Notes: a model not told the origin generated them from the letters alone. A stretch of 43,238 bases of DNA from Burkholderia sp. Bp8992 (GCF_003853705.1 NZ_QTQI01000045.1:1-43238), one strand, 5' to 3'; shown: positions 1 to 10,195, counted from the stretch's first letter. A program made the numbers and translations.

Positions 1-240
1 CCAGCGCCAGCCGAGCGCGACGAGCGCCGGCACGGTGCCGATCATCACCGCCTTGTCGTAGTAATCCATGTGCGCGTGGTAGTGCACGAGCGCGTAGCCC
101 GCGCCCGCCACGAGCGCCAGTGCGAACAGCCAGTCGAACAGCGACAGGCGCGCGAGGAACGGACGCTCGTCGAACAACGGCGACGAAACCGGCGCCTGGG
201 CCGACGCCGCACGGGAAGAGGAAACTTGCGTGAGATCCAT
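1..240 (-). CDS. ccsB: Cytochrome c biogenesis protein CcsB/CcsA, N-terminal part (cut by window edge)
   Basis: The frame starts with ATG at 240 and stays open for 80 codons to the left edge, so only the N-terminus is seen. It has a polar first 33 residues, a hydrophobic segment at about 36-53 (around FALALVAGAGYALVHY) and the start of a second membrane segment at about 64-80. It begins 4 nt after the resB stop codon, so the two are almost certainly co-transcribed. In system II cytochrome c maturation the CcsA/CcsB-type integral membrane protein carries haem across the membrane and works with ResB to ligate it to apocytochrome. The identity rests on position after resB and on the membrane pattern; the diagnostic WWD motif and histidines lie outside the window. 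Confidence 0.85.
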   Translation of the reverse strand, partial: MDLTQVSSSRAASAQAPVSSPLFDERPFLARLSLFDWLFALALVAGAGYALVHYHAHMDYYDKAVMIGTVPALVALGWRW

Positions 241-244
241 GATG

Positions 245-2461
245 TTACCGGGTGGAATTCTCGGAATCGGAACCGCTGCCGGCAGGCGGGCGGGCCGTCG
301 AAGCCGCACCTGCGGGTGCGGCGTCGCGAGGTGCGGCGCGCAAGGCGACGCCGGCCGCGTCGCGCGTCTGCACGAATTCTTTCTCGAAATCGAAGGTCTT
401 GCGGGCCGTGGACATTGCCATCACCACATTGACGCCCGAACCGGCGTCCTTCAGCCAGAACCAGAGGCGCCGCTCGCGCACGTAGAACATCGAGAAGATG
501 CCGGCGACCAGCAGCAGGCTGCCAAGATACACCAGATTCTTGCCGGGCGCGCGCGTCAACTGAAATACCGAAGCTTGCACCTGCTTGAAGGAGTCAAGCT
601 GCAAATAGACCGGCGATCCATACAAAAAGCTGTCGGATAGCGCATTGATCGCGTTCTGCACGAAGCGGATCGTTTCGGCGCCCTGCTGGGCGGCCGGCTC
701 ACCGGCGCGCTCGCGCGCGATCTGCCAGACTTCCCACATCGAGCCTTCGAGCATGCGCAGCAGCAGGCTCGCCGCCTTCTCCTGCTCGGCCTTCGGCACC
801 GAGCGGTCGATGAACGTCGCCACCGCCTGGAAGCCGCCGACCGGCTGGCCGTCGGCGCCGCGGCCGACGCTGTCGTCGCTCGCGGCAAAAAGGGTCAGCA
901 CCTTCGATGCACTGGCCTGCAGGCGGGGGCGCAGCGACGCGTCGGTGCCCGGCAGCGAACGCTGCGCGAAGCGCGCGGCGGCCTCGACGCGTACGGCCGG
1001 ATCCTGCAGCGCGGCGCGCAGGCGCATCCATTCGCCGATCGAATCCTGGCTGTCGGCCGGGATCCGCATGTAGCGGAACGGATCGTTCGGACTCGCGCGC
1101 ACGCCGGCGAGGAACACACGCTCGCCGTTCATGTCGACGGGCAGCATGTAGTTGTTGAATTCGCGCGCCTGGCCGTCCTTGCCGCGGATCTTGTACTGCA
1201 CCGACGGGCCGATGTTGTGGAGCTGCGTCGGCTTCGACGTCTTCGCGCCCGAGCCGAGCCGCTCGTCGAACGCTTCCTTCAGCGAGCTCGTCGTCGCGAC
1301 GCCGCGCACGTCCGGCTTGCCGTTCGCGTCGGCCATGTTCTCGACGTTGATCGCACGGAAATCGGAGAACTCGATCGTGTCGCCGTCGGCGCCCGGCACC
1401 TGCAGCGGCGCCGAACTGCCGATCGTGCCCTTCACGGGGACGGTCGTCGCATTACCGCCCGTCATCGGGTAGGCCGTCATCTGCATCTGCGAGCCGCCGT
1501 CCTGGAAGCTCGACTGGTAGATCGACACGCCCTTGTACGTGAACGGCTTGTTGACCTCGACGCGCGCCGGGATCTTCCTGCCGGTCTCGCGATCGATCAC
1601 GACGATGTCGCTCGCGAACAGCTTCGGCATGCCCGTCGTGTAGTAGTCGACGATGAACTTGTCGAGCTGGATCGAGAACGGCAGGTCCTGGATCAGCGAG
1701 CCGCTCGGCTGGTTCAGGATCGCGGTCGACACGAACTGGCCTTCGGGCACCCACGCGTAGCCGCGGAACGTCGGGTTCGACGCGGACAGGCGATGGTCGG
1801 GCGAGATCTCGCTGATCGTCGCGCTCGTGTTGACCGGGCTCTTGCCGAACATCCACATCTGGAATTTGATCGGCAGGTTGCTGTCGAGCAGGCCGCCGAT
1901 ACAGATCACGACGATCGCGAGGTGGGCGGAGATGTAGCCCCACTTGGTCATCGCGCCGCGCTTCGCGGAGATCAGCGTCGCGCCGTCGGTTTCTCGCACG
2001 ACGTGCTTGTAGCCGGCCTTGGTGACGAACGCGGCGAGCGTCGCCGCGACGGTCGCACGCGTGCCGGAAGCCGCGTACTCGGCCTTGTGATGGAACGCGC
2101 GCAGGCTGCCTTCGCGGACTTTGTCCTTCCAGCTCTTCGCATCGGCGAGCATCTTCGGCGCGTTGCGGATCACGCACAGCGAGATCGACACGACGAGGAA
2201 GATCAGGATCAGCATGAACCACCACGCGCTGTACACGGTGTACAGGCTGAGCGAGCGGAAGATGTCCGCCCAGAACGGCCCGAACTGGTTCACGTAGTTC
2301 GGATACGGATCGTCCTGGGTCAGGACCGTGCCGATGATGCTCGCGATCGACAGCACTACCAGCAGCGCAATGGCGAAGCGCATCGAGCTCAGCAGCTCGA
2401 CCGCGCGCTTCGACGCACCCTGACCCGACTTCGACTGCAACCCCGACGTGGTAACGCTCAT
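245..2461 (-). CDS. resB: Cytochrome c biogenesis protein ResB (Ccs1)
   Basis: 738 residues, typical of betaproteobacterial ResB. Three membrane segments lie near the N-terminus (about 28-46, 80-98 and 176-192), followed by a large periplasmic domain and a last membrane segment near residues 635-655 (NLVYLGSLLLVAGIFSMFYV). With its partner CcsA/CcsB it forms the system II synthase that attaches haem to CXXCH motifs outside the membrane. The ATG at 2461 is preceded by GGAG at 5-nt spacing. It is followed after 4 nt by ccsB and lies downstream of a dihaem cytochrome gene, a likely client. dsbD, which could supply reductant for the haem-binding cysteines, is 3 kb away. The C-terminal tail of about 50 residues is Ala/Pro-rich and low in complexity. 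Confidence 0.95.
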   Translation of the reverse strand: MSVTTSGLQSKSGQGASKRAVELLSSMRFAIALLVVLSIASIIGTVLTQDDPYPNYVNQFGPFWADIFRSLSLYTVYSAWWFMLILIFLVVSISLCVIRNAPKMLADAKSWKDKVREGSLRAFHHKAEYAASGTRATVAATLAAFVTKAGYKHVVRETDGATLISAKRGAMTKWGYISAHLAIVVICIGGLLDSNLPIKFQMWMFGKSPVNTSATISEISPDHRLSASNPTFRGYAWVPEGQFVSTAILNQPSGSLIQDLPFSIQLDKFIVDYYTTGMPKLFASDIVVIDRETGRKIPARVEVNKPFTYKGVSIYQSSFQDGGSQMQMTAYPMTGGNATTVPVKGTIGSSAPLQVPGADGDTIEFSDFRAINVENMADANGKPDVRGVATTSSLKEAFDERLGSGAKTSKPTQLHNIGPSVQYKIRGKDGQAREFNNYMLPVDMNGERVFLAGVRASPNDPFRYMRIPADSQDSIGEWMRLRAALQDPAVRVEAAARFAQRSLPGTDASLRPRLQASASKVLTLFAASDDSVGRGADGQPVGGFQAVATFIDRSVPKAEQEKAASLLLRMLEGSMWEVWQIARERAGEPAAQQGAETIRFVQNAINALSDSFLYGSPVYLQLDSFKQVQASVFQLTRAPGKNLVYLGSLLLVAGIFSMFYVRERRLWFWLKDAGSGVNVVMAMSTARKTFDFEKEFVQTRDAAGVALRAAPRDAAPAGAASTARPPAGSGSDSENSTR

Positions 2462-2497
2462 TCAAACTCCGACTAAGGGGAAACAGCCCCCGCACTC

Positions 2498-2527
2498 ACT
2501 ATATTCGTTCGGGGGGCGCAGCCCCCC
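2498..2527 (-). promoter_or_regulatory. Candidate resB promoter region with GC hairpin
   Basis: A perfect 7-bp hairpin (GGGGGGC, GCA loop, GCCCCCC; 2511-2527) lies just upstream of a TATAGT -10-like box (minus strand, 2503-2498), about 37 nt before the resB ATG. No convincing -35 is seen, so promoter status is tentative. The stretch between resB and the cytochrome gene (2462-2677) otherwise holds only the terminator at 2577-2619. Confidence 0.3.
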
Positions 2528-2574
2528 ATCGCCTGCAAGCCTCTTCATCCCGGCTCGCCCCGGCGAGTGCCAAC

Positions 2575-2619
2575 AAAAAAGGGCAAGGCGGCCGCAACGG
2601 TGCGGCGCCCCACCCTTTT
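2575..2619 (-). terminator. Terminator-like hairpin after the cytochrome c4 gene
   Basis: AAAAGGG (2577-2583) pairs with CCCTTTT (2613-2619), with inner pairing CCGCA/TGCGG. On the minus strand the stem runs into a T tract, as expected of an intrinsic terminator for the cytochrome gene ending at 2678. The stem is imperfect in the middle. A-T flanks on both sides would let it act in either direction. Confidence 0.55.
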
Positions 2620-2677
2620 CTTGTTCTGACTCCGGCCGCCCTTGGGGCGACCGGTCATGCCATTCGCGACCGGTTGG

Positions 2678-3337
2678 TCAACGCAGGCCCGCGATGTAAT
2701 CCGCGACGGCCTTGATCTCGTTGTCCGACAGGCGCGTGGCGATCTGATGCATCGCCTCGTTGTTGTTGCGCGCGCCGGCACCCTGCTGGAACGCGGTCAA
2801 CTGCGCGACCGTGTAATCGGCCCACTGCCCCGACAGACGCGGATACTGGACCGGCATCCCCTGGCCCGTCGGCCCGTGGCAGCTCGCGCAGGCAGGGACG
2901 CCCTTCTCCGCGATGCCGCCGCGATAGATCTTCTGGCCGACCGGCACGGTCGCCGCTTCGCGTGCGGTACCGAGCTTCGTCGTCTGCGACCCGTAGTACG
3001 CGGCGACGTTGCGCATGTCGTCCGCGCTCAGCGCGCTCGCGAATCCGACCATCACCGCGTTGTTGCGCACCGGCCCCTTCGCGCCCGGCTGCGCCTTGAA
3101 GTCGTTCAACTGCTTGACCAGATATTCGGGATGCTGGCCGGCCAGCTTCGGGAAACTGCCCGACGCGCTATTGCCGTCGGCGCCGTGACACGACGCGCAG
3201 ACCTGCCCGGCAATCGCCTTGCCGCGATCGAGATCCGGCTTTGCCGCATCCGCCGCGTTTGCCTCCGCTACGAAACCTACGAACCCTGCTGCAACCTGAA
3301 GCACCATCAGAGACTTGCACAGTCGATTCATTCGCAC
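2678..3337 (-). CDS. Periplasmic dihaem cytochrome c4-type protein
   Basis: 219 residues with a signal peptide (basic start, hydrophobic core, cleavage near ANA at 26-28). Two haem-binding motifs, CASCH, occur at 47-51 and 150-154, each in a similar half of about 100 residues, which is the internal duplication of cytochrome c4. Conserved NNxxM segments (Met96 and Met196) are likely sixth haem ligands. The protein probably carries electrons in the periplasm between the bc1 complex and terminal oxidases. It is upstream of resB-ccsB on the same strand, but the terminator at 2577-2619 separates them, so linkage is functional rather than strictly operonic. The gene is divergent from engB. Confidence 0.9.
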   Translation of the reverse strand: MRMNRLCKSLMVLQVAAGFVGFVAEANAADAAKPDLDRGKAIAGQVCASCHGADGNSASGSFPKLAGQHPEYLVKQLNDFKAQPGAKGPVRNNAVMVGFASALSADDMRNVAAYYGSQTTKLGTAREAATVPVGQKIYRGGIAEKGVPACASCHGPTGQGMPVQYPRLSGQWADYTVAQLTAFQQGAGARNNNEAMHQIATRLSDNEIKAVADYIAGLR

Positions 3338-3455
3338 ACCCTGTTTCGTCTTGTGGGAATTTGAGGTTCTGCAAAAAACGACGGCGACCAGTCTACCGCA
3401 GAAGCCACATAAAAGCGCGAGGCAGGCGCCGCGTGGCCTTCGGTAAAACCGCCGT

Positions 3456-3467
3456 ATTGTACAATAT
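3456..3467. promoter_or_regulatory. Palindromic TACAAT box in the cytochrome c4/engB divergent region
   Basis: TATTGTACAATA is a perfect 12-bp palindrome and reads as a TACAAT -10-like hexamer on both strands. On the plus strand it lies about 80 nt upstream of the engB ATG and is the best -10 candidate there. No good -35 is seen. It could equally be a small operator. This is the only notable element found in the 208-bp divergent region. Confidence 0.35.
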
Positions 3468-3545
3468 CGTGTTGAAAGCTCCCGCGCCTATCGGGGCTAC
3501 CCCGCCTCCACCAAGCGGCTCGCGCCGCCCGTCCTTCCGGTTCCC

Positions 3546-4205
3546 ATGGCCTTTCTGCTCCATCAAGCCCGCTTCTACACGACCGTCAACCATCTGCGCG
3601 ACCTGCCGCCGACGGTCCAGCCGGAAATCGCGTTCGCGGGCCGCTCGAATGCCGGCAAGTCGACGGCGATCAACGTGCTGTGCAACCAGAAGCGGCTGGC
3701 CTTCGCGTCGAAGACGCCCGGCCGCACGCAGCACATCAACTACTTCTCCGTCGGCCCGGCCGCCGAGCCCGTCGCGAACCTCGTCGACCTGCCCGGCTAC
3801 GGCTACGCGGAAGTGCCCGGCGCCGCCAAGGCGCACTGGGAGATGCTGCTGTCGTCCTACCTCGCGACGCGTTCGCAGCTCTGCGGCCTGATCCTGATGA
3901 TGGATTCACGCCGTCCGCTGACCGATCTCGATCGCCGCATGATCGAGTGGTTCGCGCCGACCGGCAAGCCGATCCATACCCTGCTGACCAAGTGCGACAA
4001 ATTGACGCGCCAGGAAAGCATCAATGCGCTGCGGACCACGCAAAAGGGGCTCGATGCGTATCGCGACCAAGGCGTCCAGGGAAAGCTGACGGTCCAGTTG
4101 TTCTCCGCGCTGAAGCGCACGGGGCTGGATGAAGCGCACGAGCTGATCGAGAGCTGGCTGCGGCCGTCGGTCGCCGACGAAAAAAGCGAGCCTGTAGCAC
4201 AATGA
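3546..4205 (+). CDS. engB: Ribosome biogenesis GTPase EngB (YihA/YsxC)
   Basis: 219 residues, full length for the family. The GTPase motifs are in order: G1 GRSNAGKST (32-40), switch region with the conserved TPGRTQ, G3 [10 protein letters not shown] and G4 TKCDKL. EngB is an essential TRAFAC-class GTPase that acts late in 50S subunit assembly. The ATG at 3546 has no clear Shine-Dalgarno sequence, but it gives the standard N-terminus and no better start exists. The gene is monocistronic on the plus strand. No strong terminator points its way: the hairpin at 4278-4298 lacks a T tract on the plus strand, so its 3' end may run antisense into the candidate small RNA. Confidence 0.96.
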   Translation: MAFLLHQARFYTTVNHLRDLPPTVQPEIAFAGRSNAGKSTAINVLCNQKRLAFASKTPGRTQHINYFSVGPAAEPVANLVDLPGYGYAEVPGAAKAHWEMLLSSYLATRSQLCGLILMMDSRRPLTDLDRRMIEWFAPTGKPIHTLLTKCDKLTRQESINALRTTQKGLDAYRDQGVQGKLTVQLFSALKRTGLDEAHELIESWLRPSVADEKSEPVAQ

Positions 4206-4270
4206 TCGGGCAACGCGCGGCCGGGATCGGCGGCGCGCACCTGACGGCGCCTGCGGATTCGGCCGGCTCA

Positions 4271-5456
<1,186 letters not shown>

Positions 5457-5480
5457 TCGCGCGCCGGCAGGCTCGAACGC

Positions 5481-5515
5481 AAAACGGCGGGACACCTCGG
5501 TGTTCCGCCGTTTTT
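5481..5515. terminator. Bidirectional terminator between hemB and dsbD
   Basis: AAAACGGCGG and CCGCCGTTTT (5481-5490 and 5505-5514), with an inner ACACC/GGTGT stem, form a long hairpin. T tracts follow on the plus strand (5511-5515) and A residues mirror this for the minus strand. It lies between the convergent ends of hemB and dsbD and can serve both. Confidence 0.9.
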
Positions 5516-5561
5516 ACGTTTACCGCCGATCGGGGTCGTCTAGCCCCGGGCCTTCGTCAGC

Positions 5562-7415
5562 TCATACCGTCGGGACGGCAGCGCGATCGAGGCTGCGCAG
5601 GAACGTCTCGGCCGCCTGGTAGCCGACGACGCGCCCGATCTCGTTGCCGCTGCGATCGAAGAAGATGATGCCCGGCGGCCCGAACAGGTTGAAGCGCTTG
5701 AGCAGCGCCTGGTCGTCCGGATTGTTCGCCGTGACGTCCGCGCGCACGAGGTGAAGCTTCGCGAGGCGCGCCTGCACACGGGCATCGGTGAACGTCAGAT
5801 GCTCCATCTCCTTGCAGCTCACACACCAGTCGGCGTAGAAATCGAGCATCACGGGCTGGCCCGACGTCTTCAGCAGCGTGTCGAGCTCACCGCTCGAGCG
5901 CACCGCTGCAAACGCAGGGCCGTCCTGCGCGCCGGCTGCACCGGCCGTCCCAGCCCCGCCGGCGGCCACCGTGCGCGCGGCCAGCACGGCCAGCGGCTTC
6001 ACGGGATCCGTCGAGCCGGCAGCCAGGCCGACGAGCAGTGTCGCGGCCCAGATCGCGAGCGCGGCACCCACGCCTCGGCCCAGGCGGCGCCAGATCGAAG
6101 CGGCGCCGGCATTCGGCGTGAACAGGCCGAGCGCCGCGGCGGCGATCAGCAGCCACAGTGCGGCGAGCACCATCTTCAGGCCGCCCGCCAGCACCGGCCA
6201 CACGATCCACAGCGCGGCCGCAAGCAGCACGATGCCGAAGAACACCTTCACGCCGTCCATCCATGCGCCTGCGCGCGGCAGGACTGTCCCGGCACCGACG
6301 CCGACGACCAGCAGCGGTACGCCGAGCCCCAACCCCATTGCGAATAGCGCCGCACCGCCGAGCAGTGCATTGCCGGTATGCGCGATGAAGGCGAGCACCG
6401 CGAACAGCGGCGCCGTCATGCATGCGCCGACGACCAGCGCGGACAACGCACCCATCGCCGCGACCGCGACGAAGTGGCCGCCCTGGCGCGTGCTCGATGC
6501 TTCGGCCGCGCCGTTTTGCCAGCGTGCCGGCAACGCGATGTCCTTGCCTGAGATCAGCGACACCGCGAACGCAGTCAGCAGCACGCCGAACGCGCCGAGC
6601 ACCCACGGGTTCTGCAGCCACGCGCCGAGGCTCTGGCCGACCAGCGCCGCGGCGATGCCGAGCACCGTGTAGACGAGCGCCATGCCGACCACATAGGTCA
6701 GCGACAGTGCGAAACCGCGTGCATGGGTCGCGCGCGTGCCCTGGCCGATGATGATCGCGGACACGATCGGAATCATCGGGTACGAGCAGGGCAGGAGGCT
6801 CAGCACGACGCCCGCGACGAAATACAGCGCGATGATCGTGAAGAAGCCGTGCCCTTCGAGCAGCGACTGCGCGAAATCGGCGCTCGTGACCTTGTCGAAC
6901 CAGCTGCCCGCGGCTGCCATGTCGCCGCCGGACGACGTTGCGGCGCCGAGCGCGGCGCCGTCGACCTTCATCACGTGCTCGGCCGGCGGATAGCAGATCC
7001 CTTCGTCCGCGCACCCCTGCGACGTCACCGCGAGCTCGAACGGCCCGGCCGCCTGCTTCACCGGCACGTGGATGATGACTTCGTCGCGATAGGTCTCGAC
7101 GTTCTTCTGGAACGTCTGGTCGAACTTCACGTGACCGGCCGGGAATTGCGGTTCGCCGAGCGTCGCCTGCCCGCTCTTCACCGCGAACGCGAACCGCTCG
7201 CGGTACATGTAGTAGCCGTTGGCGACCTTGAAGCGAACGTCCACCTGTCCCGGCGATTCGCTCGCGCTGAATTTGAACGCGACCGACGGATCGAGGAAAT
7301 CGTCGGCCGCGCGCGCGACCGACAGGCCGCCCAGCAGCATGACCGCGAACGACACCAGGACTGCAAGGAACCGCAGCGCGCGCACGCGCACGGAAAGCGC
7401 CATACCGTTAAACAT
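5562..7415 (-). CDS. dsbD: Thiol:disulfide interchange protein DsbD
   Basis: 617 residues in the standard three-part layout. After a signal peptide comes the periplasmic alpha domain with CADEGICYPP. The eight-helix membrane domain has LLPCSYPMIP and VGACMTAPLF, whose cysteines shuttle electrons. The C-terminal thioredoxin-like gamma domain has CVSC (531-534). DsbD moves reducing power from cytoplasmic thioredoxin to periplasmic partners, including the cytochrome c maturation pathway. The first ATG (7415) overlaps cutA by 8 nt. The second ATG (7403, MALSVRVR) starts 4 nt after the cutA stop and gives a cleaner signal peptide, so it may be the true start. It is probably translated with cutA. 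It ends at the terminator at 5481-5515. Confidence 0.96.
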   Translation of the reverse strand: MFNGMALSVRVRALRFLAVLVSFAVMLLGGLSVARAADDFLDPSVAFKFSASESPGQVDVRFKVANGYYMYRERFAFAVKSGQATLGEPQFPAGHVKFDQTFQKNVETYRDEVIIHVPVKQAAGPFELAVTSQGCADEGICYPPAEHVMKVDGAALGAATSSGGDMAAAGSWFDKVTSADFAQSLLEGHGFFTIIALYFVAGVVLSLLPCSYPMIPIVSAIIIGQGTRATHARGFALSLTYVVGMALVYTVLGIAAALVGQSLGAWLQNPWVLGAFGVLLTAFAVSLISGKDIALPARWQNGAAEASSTRQGGHFVAVAAMGALSALVVGACMTAPLFAVLAFIAHTGNALLGGAALFAMGLGLGVPLLVVGVGAGTVLPRAGAWMDGVKVFFGIVLLAAALWIVWPVLAGGLKMVLAALWLLIAAAALGLFTPNAGAASIWRRLGRGVGAALAIWAATLLVGLAAGSTDPVKPLAVLAARTVAAGGAGTAGAAGAQDGPAFAAVRSSGELDTLLKTSGQPVMLDFYADWCVSCKEMEHLTFTDARVQARLAKLHLVRADVTANNPDDQALLKRFNLFGPPGIIFFDRSGNEIGRVVGYQAAETFLRSLDRAAVPTV

Positions 7416-7734
7416 GAAATAGACGTTGAGTTTCGCTGGTCACCCACTGGCCGTACGCGGCGGATGCCGTCGTTTGCCACGAGACGATTTCGGGCGTCTC
7501 GTACGGATGATGCGCGAGAATAAATCGCTCCAGTTCGAGCGCCCGCACGGGGCTCGTCTTGAACAGCAACTGGATCTCGTCGGCCGTTTCGACCTTGCCC
7601 TGCCAGTGATAACGCGACTTGATCGCACCGAGCTCGGACACGCACGCGGCCAGCCGCGCGTCGAGCGCACCGTCGGACAGCGCCGCGGCCGTCGCCGCAT
7701 CAGGCACCGTCGTCAGCATCAGCACCACTATCAT
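7408..7734 (-). CDS. cutA: Divalent-cation tolerance protein CutA
   Basis: 108 residues, the normal length of this trimeric ferredoxin-fold protein. Recognisable signature segments are CVSELGAIKSRYHWQGKVE (the Cys and the YxWxGK motif) and HPYETPEIVSW. CutA was linked to copper tolerance and to the dsbD locus in E. coli, and the cutA-dsbD order is conserved here. Its precise function remains uncertain. The ATG at 7734 has a strong Shine-Dalgarno sequence (GGAGG at 6-nt spacing). It is likely the first gene of a cutA-dsbD operon. The 201 bp up to rplQ must hold its promoter (TACGAT near 7810 is a weak -10 candidate) as well as the rplQ terminator. Confidence 0.95.
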   Translation of the reverse strand: MIVVLMLTTVPDAATAAALSDGALDARLAACVSELGAIKSRYHWQGKVETADEIQLLFKTSPVRALELERFILAHHPYETPEIVSWQTTASAAYGQWVTSETQRLFHV

Positions 7735-7876
7735 CCGCGCCCTCCTGGCTGGTCTGGCGGCTCCTGCCGGCGCGGATTGCCTATCCTCGGATCACACCGG
7801 CTGCCCGTATCGTAGCGCAGCCCGCGCAATGCTGCCGGCGCCGGCCTGCGACAATCGATCGCAGCCGGCATCTCAA

Positions 7877-7911
7877 AAACAAAAAGGGCCAAGCAATCGC
7901 TCGGCCCTTTT
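7877..7911 (-). terminator. Terminator of the alpha operon, after rplQ
   Basis: AAAAGGGCC and GGCCCTTTT with inner AGC/GCT pairing (7882-7911) form a hairpin followed on the minus strand by a T tract. It starts 24 nt after the rplQ stop and ends the long ribosomal-protein gene series. Confidence 0.88.
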
Positions 7912-7935
7912 CAGATACTGCAGCGTACCGGAAGC

Positions 7936-8331
7936 TTACTCGGCTTCTTGCACGTTTTCCGTTTCGTCGACTTCCGGACGGTCGAGCAGTTCGACCAGTG
8001 CCATCGGTGCGTTGTCGCCCACGCGGAAGCCGAACTTCAGCACGCGCAGGTAGCCGCCCGGACGGTTCGCGAAACGCGGACCGAGGACGTCGAACAGCTT
8101 CGCGACCGAGTCACGATCGCGCAGGCGGTTGAACGCCAGGCGACGGTTTGCCAGCGACGGCTTCTTGCCGAGCGTGATCAGCGGCTCGACGACTTTACGG
8201 AGTTCCTTCGCCTTCGGCAGCGTCGTCTTGATGACTTCGTGCTCGATCAGCGAGTTGGACATGTTACGGAGCATAGCCAGACGGTGGCTGCTCGTGCGGT
8301 TCAGTTTCCGCAGACCATGACGATGGCGCAT
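7936..8331 (-). CDS. rplQ: 50S ribosomal protein L17
   Basis: 131 residues with the canonical N-terminus [20 protein letters not shown]; the length fits bacterial L17 (about 127). L17 binds 23S rRNA near the exit-tunnel side of the large subunit. It is the last gene of the alpha operon, as in E. coli. It is separated from rpoA by 138 bp containing a very strong terminator-like hairpin (8404-8444), so only part of the rpoA transcripts may reach it. The Shine-Dalgarno sequence AAGGAAA lies just before the ATG. Confidence 0.99.
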   Translation of the reverse strand: MRHRHGLRKLNRTSSHRLAMLRNMSNSLIEHEVIKTTLPKAKELRKVVEPLITLGKKPSLANRRLAFNRLRDRDSVAKLFDVLGPRFANRPGGYLRVLKFGFRVGDNAPMALVELLDRPEVDETENVQEAE

Positions 8332-8403
8332 TTCAGTTTCCTTGATTCAAAGTTTTGGTCCAGCTCTTCTATCGCACCTCAGAGGGTGCACGGGCCGGTA
8401 ACG

Positions 8404-8444
8404 AAAAAAAGCAAGATGCGGATTTTAAAGGAAAATCCGCATCT
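8404..8444 (-). terminator. Strong intrinsic terminator/attenuator between rpoA and rplQ
   Basis: AGATGCGGATTTT (8414-8426) and AAAATCCGCATCT (8432-8444) form a perfect 13-bp stem with a 5-nt loop. It is followed on the minus strand by GC and then seven T residues (8410-8404). The T tract is separated from the stem by only a few bases. It lies inside the alpha operon, before its last gene. Confidence 0.8.
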
Positions 8445-8469
8445 TTGCCAACTACAGCAACAACCGGGC

Positions 8470-9447
8470 TTACTTGTCGAGACCAGCCGGCGGCCAGTTC
8501 TCGAGCTTCATGCCCAGCGTGAGACCGCGCGAAGCGAGCACTTCCTTGATCTCGTTGAGCGACTTGCGACCGAGGTTCGGCGTCTTCAGCAGCTCGTTTT
8601 CCGTGCGCTGGATCAGGTCGCCGATGTAGTAGATGTTCTCGGCCTTCAGGCAGTTCGCCGAACGAACCGTCAGTTCGAGATCGTCCACCGGACGCAGCAG
8701 GATCGGGTCGATCTGCGGAGCACGCGACGGCGCTTCGGCTGCCGTTTCCGTGCCTTCCAGCGCCGCGAACACGGACAGCTGGTCGACCAGGATGCGGGCC
8801 GATTGACGGATCGCTTCTTCCGGCGTGATCACACCGCTCGTCTCGATGTTCATCACGAGCTTGTCGAGGTCGGTACGCTGCTCGACACGTGCGCTTTCGA
8901 CAGCGTAGCTCACGCGGCGAACCGGCGAGAACGATGCGTCGAGGACGATGCGGCCGATGATCTTGGCCGTGTCTTCGCCGTAGCGACGGACGTTGCCGGG
9001 CACATAGCCGCGACCCTTTTCGATCTTGATCTGAACGTCGAGCTTACCGCCCTTCGACAGGTGCGCAATCACGTGATTCGGGTTGATGACTTCGCAATCG
9101 TGGGCCAGCTCGATATCGCCGGCCGTGACAACGCCTTCACCTTCCTTGCGCAGCGTAACCGTCACTTCGTCACGGTTATGCAGCTTGAACACCACGCCCT
9201 TCAGGTTCAGCAGCAGGTTGACGACGTCTTCCTGCACGCCATCCAGCGTCGAGTACTCGTGCACCACGCCTGCGATCGTGACTTCGGTCGGCGCGTAGCC
9301 AACCATCGACGACAGCAGCACGCGGCGAAGCGCATTGCCCAAGGTATGGCCGTAACCGCGTTCGAACGGTTCCATGACCACCCTCGCGTGGTTCTCGCCC
9401 AGCGATTCCACGGCGATGATCTTGGGTTTCAGCAAACTGGTTTGCAT
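8470..9447 (-). CDS. rpoA: DNA-directed RNA polymerase alpha subunit
   Basis: 325 residues, standard length. The N-terminal dimerisation domain contains the conserved [20 protein letters not shown] segment that nucleates polymerase assembly with beta and beta-prime. A linker follows near residue 240, and the C-terminal domain (about 250-315, with [19 protein letters not shown] and [11 protein letters not shown]) binds UP elements and activators. The Shine-Dalgarno sequence AAGGAAAG precedes the ATG. It lies between rpsD and rplQ as in E. coli, but both of its spacers carry terminator-like hairpins (9519-9560 and 8404-8444). Confidence 0.99.
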
Positions 9448-9518
9448 GGGCTTTCCTTTTCAATACCCTCGGCTCGTTACACCGATAAGGCTGACCGGTA
9501 ACAACCAGAAAATAAACA

Positions 9519-9560
9519 GCCGAGGCCCCTCCTTGCGCAACGCAATCGGGGTACCTCGGC
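9519..9560 (-). terminator. Terminator-like hairpin between rpsD and rpoA
   Basis: A 42-nt foldback: outer arms GCCGAGG/CCTCGGC, then CCC/GGG, then an inner stem TTGCG/CGCAA around a CAA loop. On the minus strand it is followed by the T-rich TGTTTATTTTC. The stem is interrupted and the T run is broken, so partial termination or a processing site is more likely than full termination. Confidence 0.5.
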
Positions 9561-9571
9561 CGTCAATCGGA

Positions 9572-10195
9572 TTAACGCGAATACAATTCGACGATCAGGC
9601 TTTCGTTGATGTCGCCTGCGATCTCGACGCGTTCCGGCATTTGCTTGAACGTGCCTTCGAACTTCTTCGCATCGACTGCAACCCAGCTCGGCATGCCGCC
9701 TTGCTCGGCCAGCGACAGCGCTTCGACGATACGCGCTTGCTTCTTCGCCTTTTCGCGGATCGCGACGACGTCACCTGCCTTCACTTGCTGCGACGGGACG
9801 TTTGCGACGACGCCGTTCACGGTGATCGACTTGTGGCTCACCAGCTGACGCGCTTCAGCGCGGGTCGAGCCGAAGCCCATGCGATACACGACGTTGTCGA
9901 GGCGCGACTCGAGCAGTTGCAGCAGGTTTTCACCCGTGTTGCCCTTGCGGCGATCGGCTTCGGCGAAGTAGCGGCGGAACTGACGCTCCAGCACGCCGTA
10001 GATGCGCTTGACCTTCTGCTTTTCACGCAGCTGCGTACCGTAGTCGGACGTACGTGCGCCCGAGGTACGGCCGTGCTGACCCGGCTTGCTGTCGAGCTTG
10101 CACTTGTCGGCGAGCGAGCGGCGTGCGCTCTTCAGGAACAGGTCGGTGCCTTCACGGCGGGACAGCTTGGCTTTGGGGCCGATATAACGTGCCAC
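9572..10195 (-). CDS. rpsD: 30S ribosomal protein S4
   Basis: 207 residues starting with GTG at 10195 (VARYIGPK, read as Met), with AAGGA eight bases upstream. An in-frame ATT at 10213 would add six residues but lacks family support. S4 is a primary 16S rRNA binder that nucleates 30S assembly and, in E. coli, represses the alpha operon. It has the S4 RNA-binding domain (about 98-160). It is the form without the N-terminal zinc cysteines: only one Cys remains, in [13 protein letters not shown] terminator-like hairpin lies in the 154-bp gap from rpsK. Confidence 0.98.
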   Translation of the reverse strand: MARYIGPKAKLSRREGTDLFLKSARRSLADKCKLDSKPGQHGRTSGARTSDYGTQLREKQKVKRIYGVLERQFRRYFAEADRRKGNTGENLLQLLESRLDNVVYRMGFGSTRAEARQLVSHKSITVNGVVANVPSQQVKAGDVVAIREKAKKQARIVEALSLAEQGGMPSWVAVDAKKFEGTFKQMPERVEIAGDINESLIVELYSR

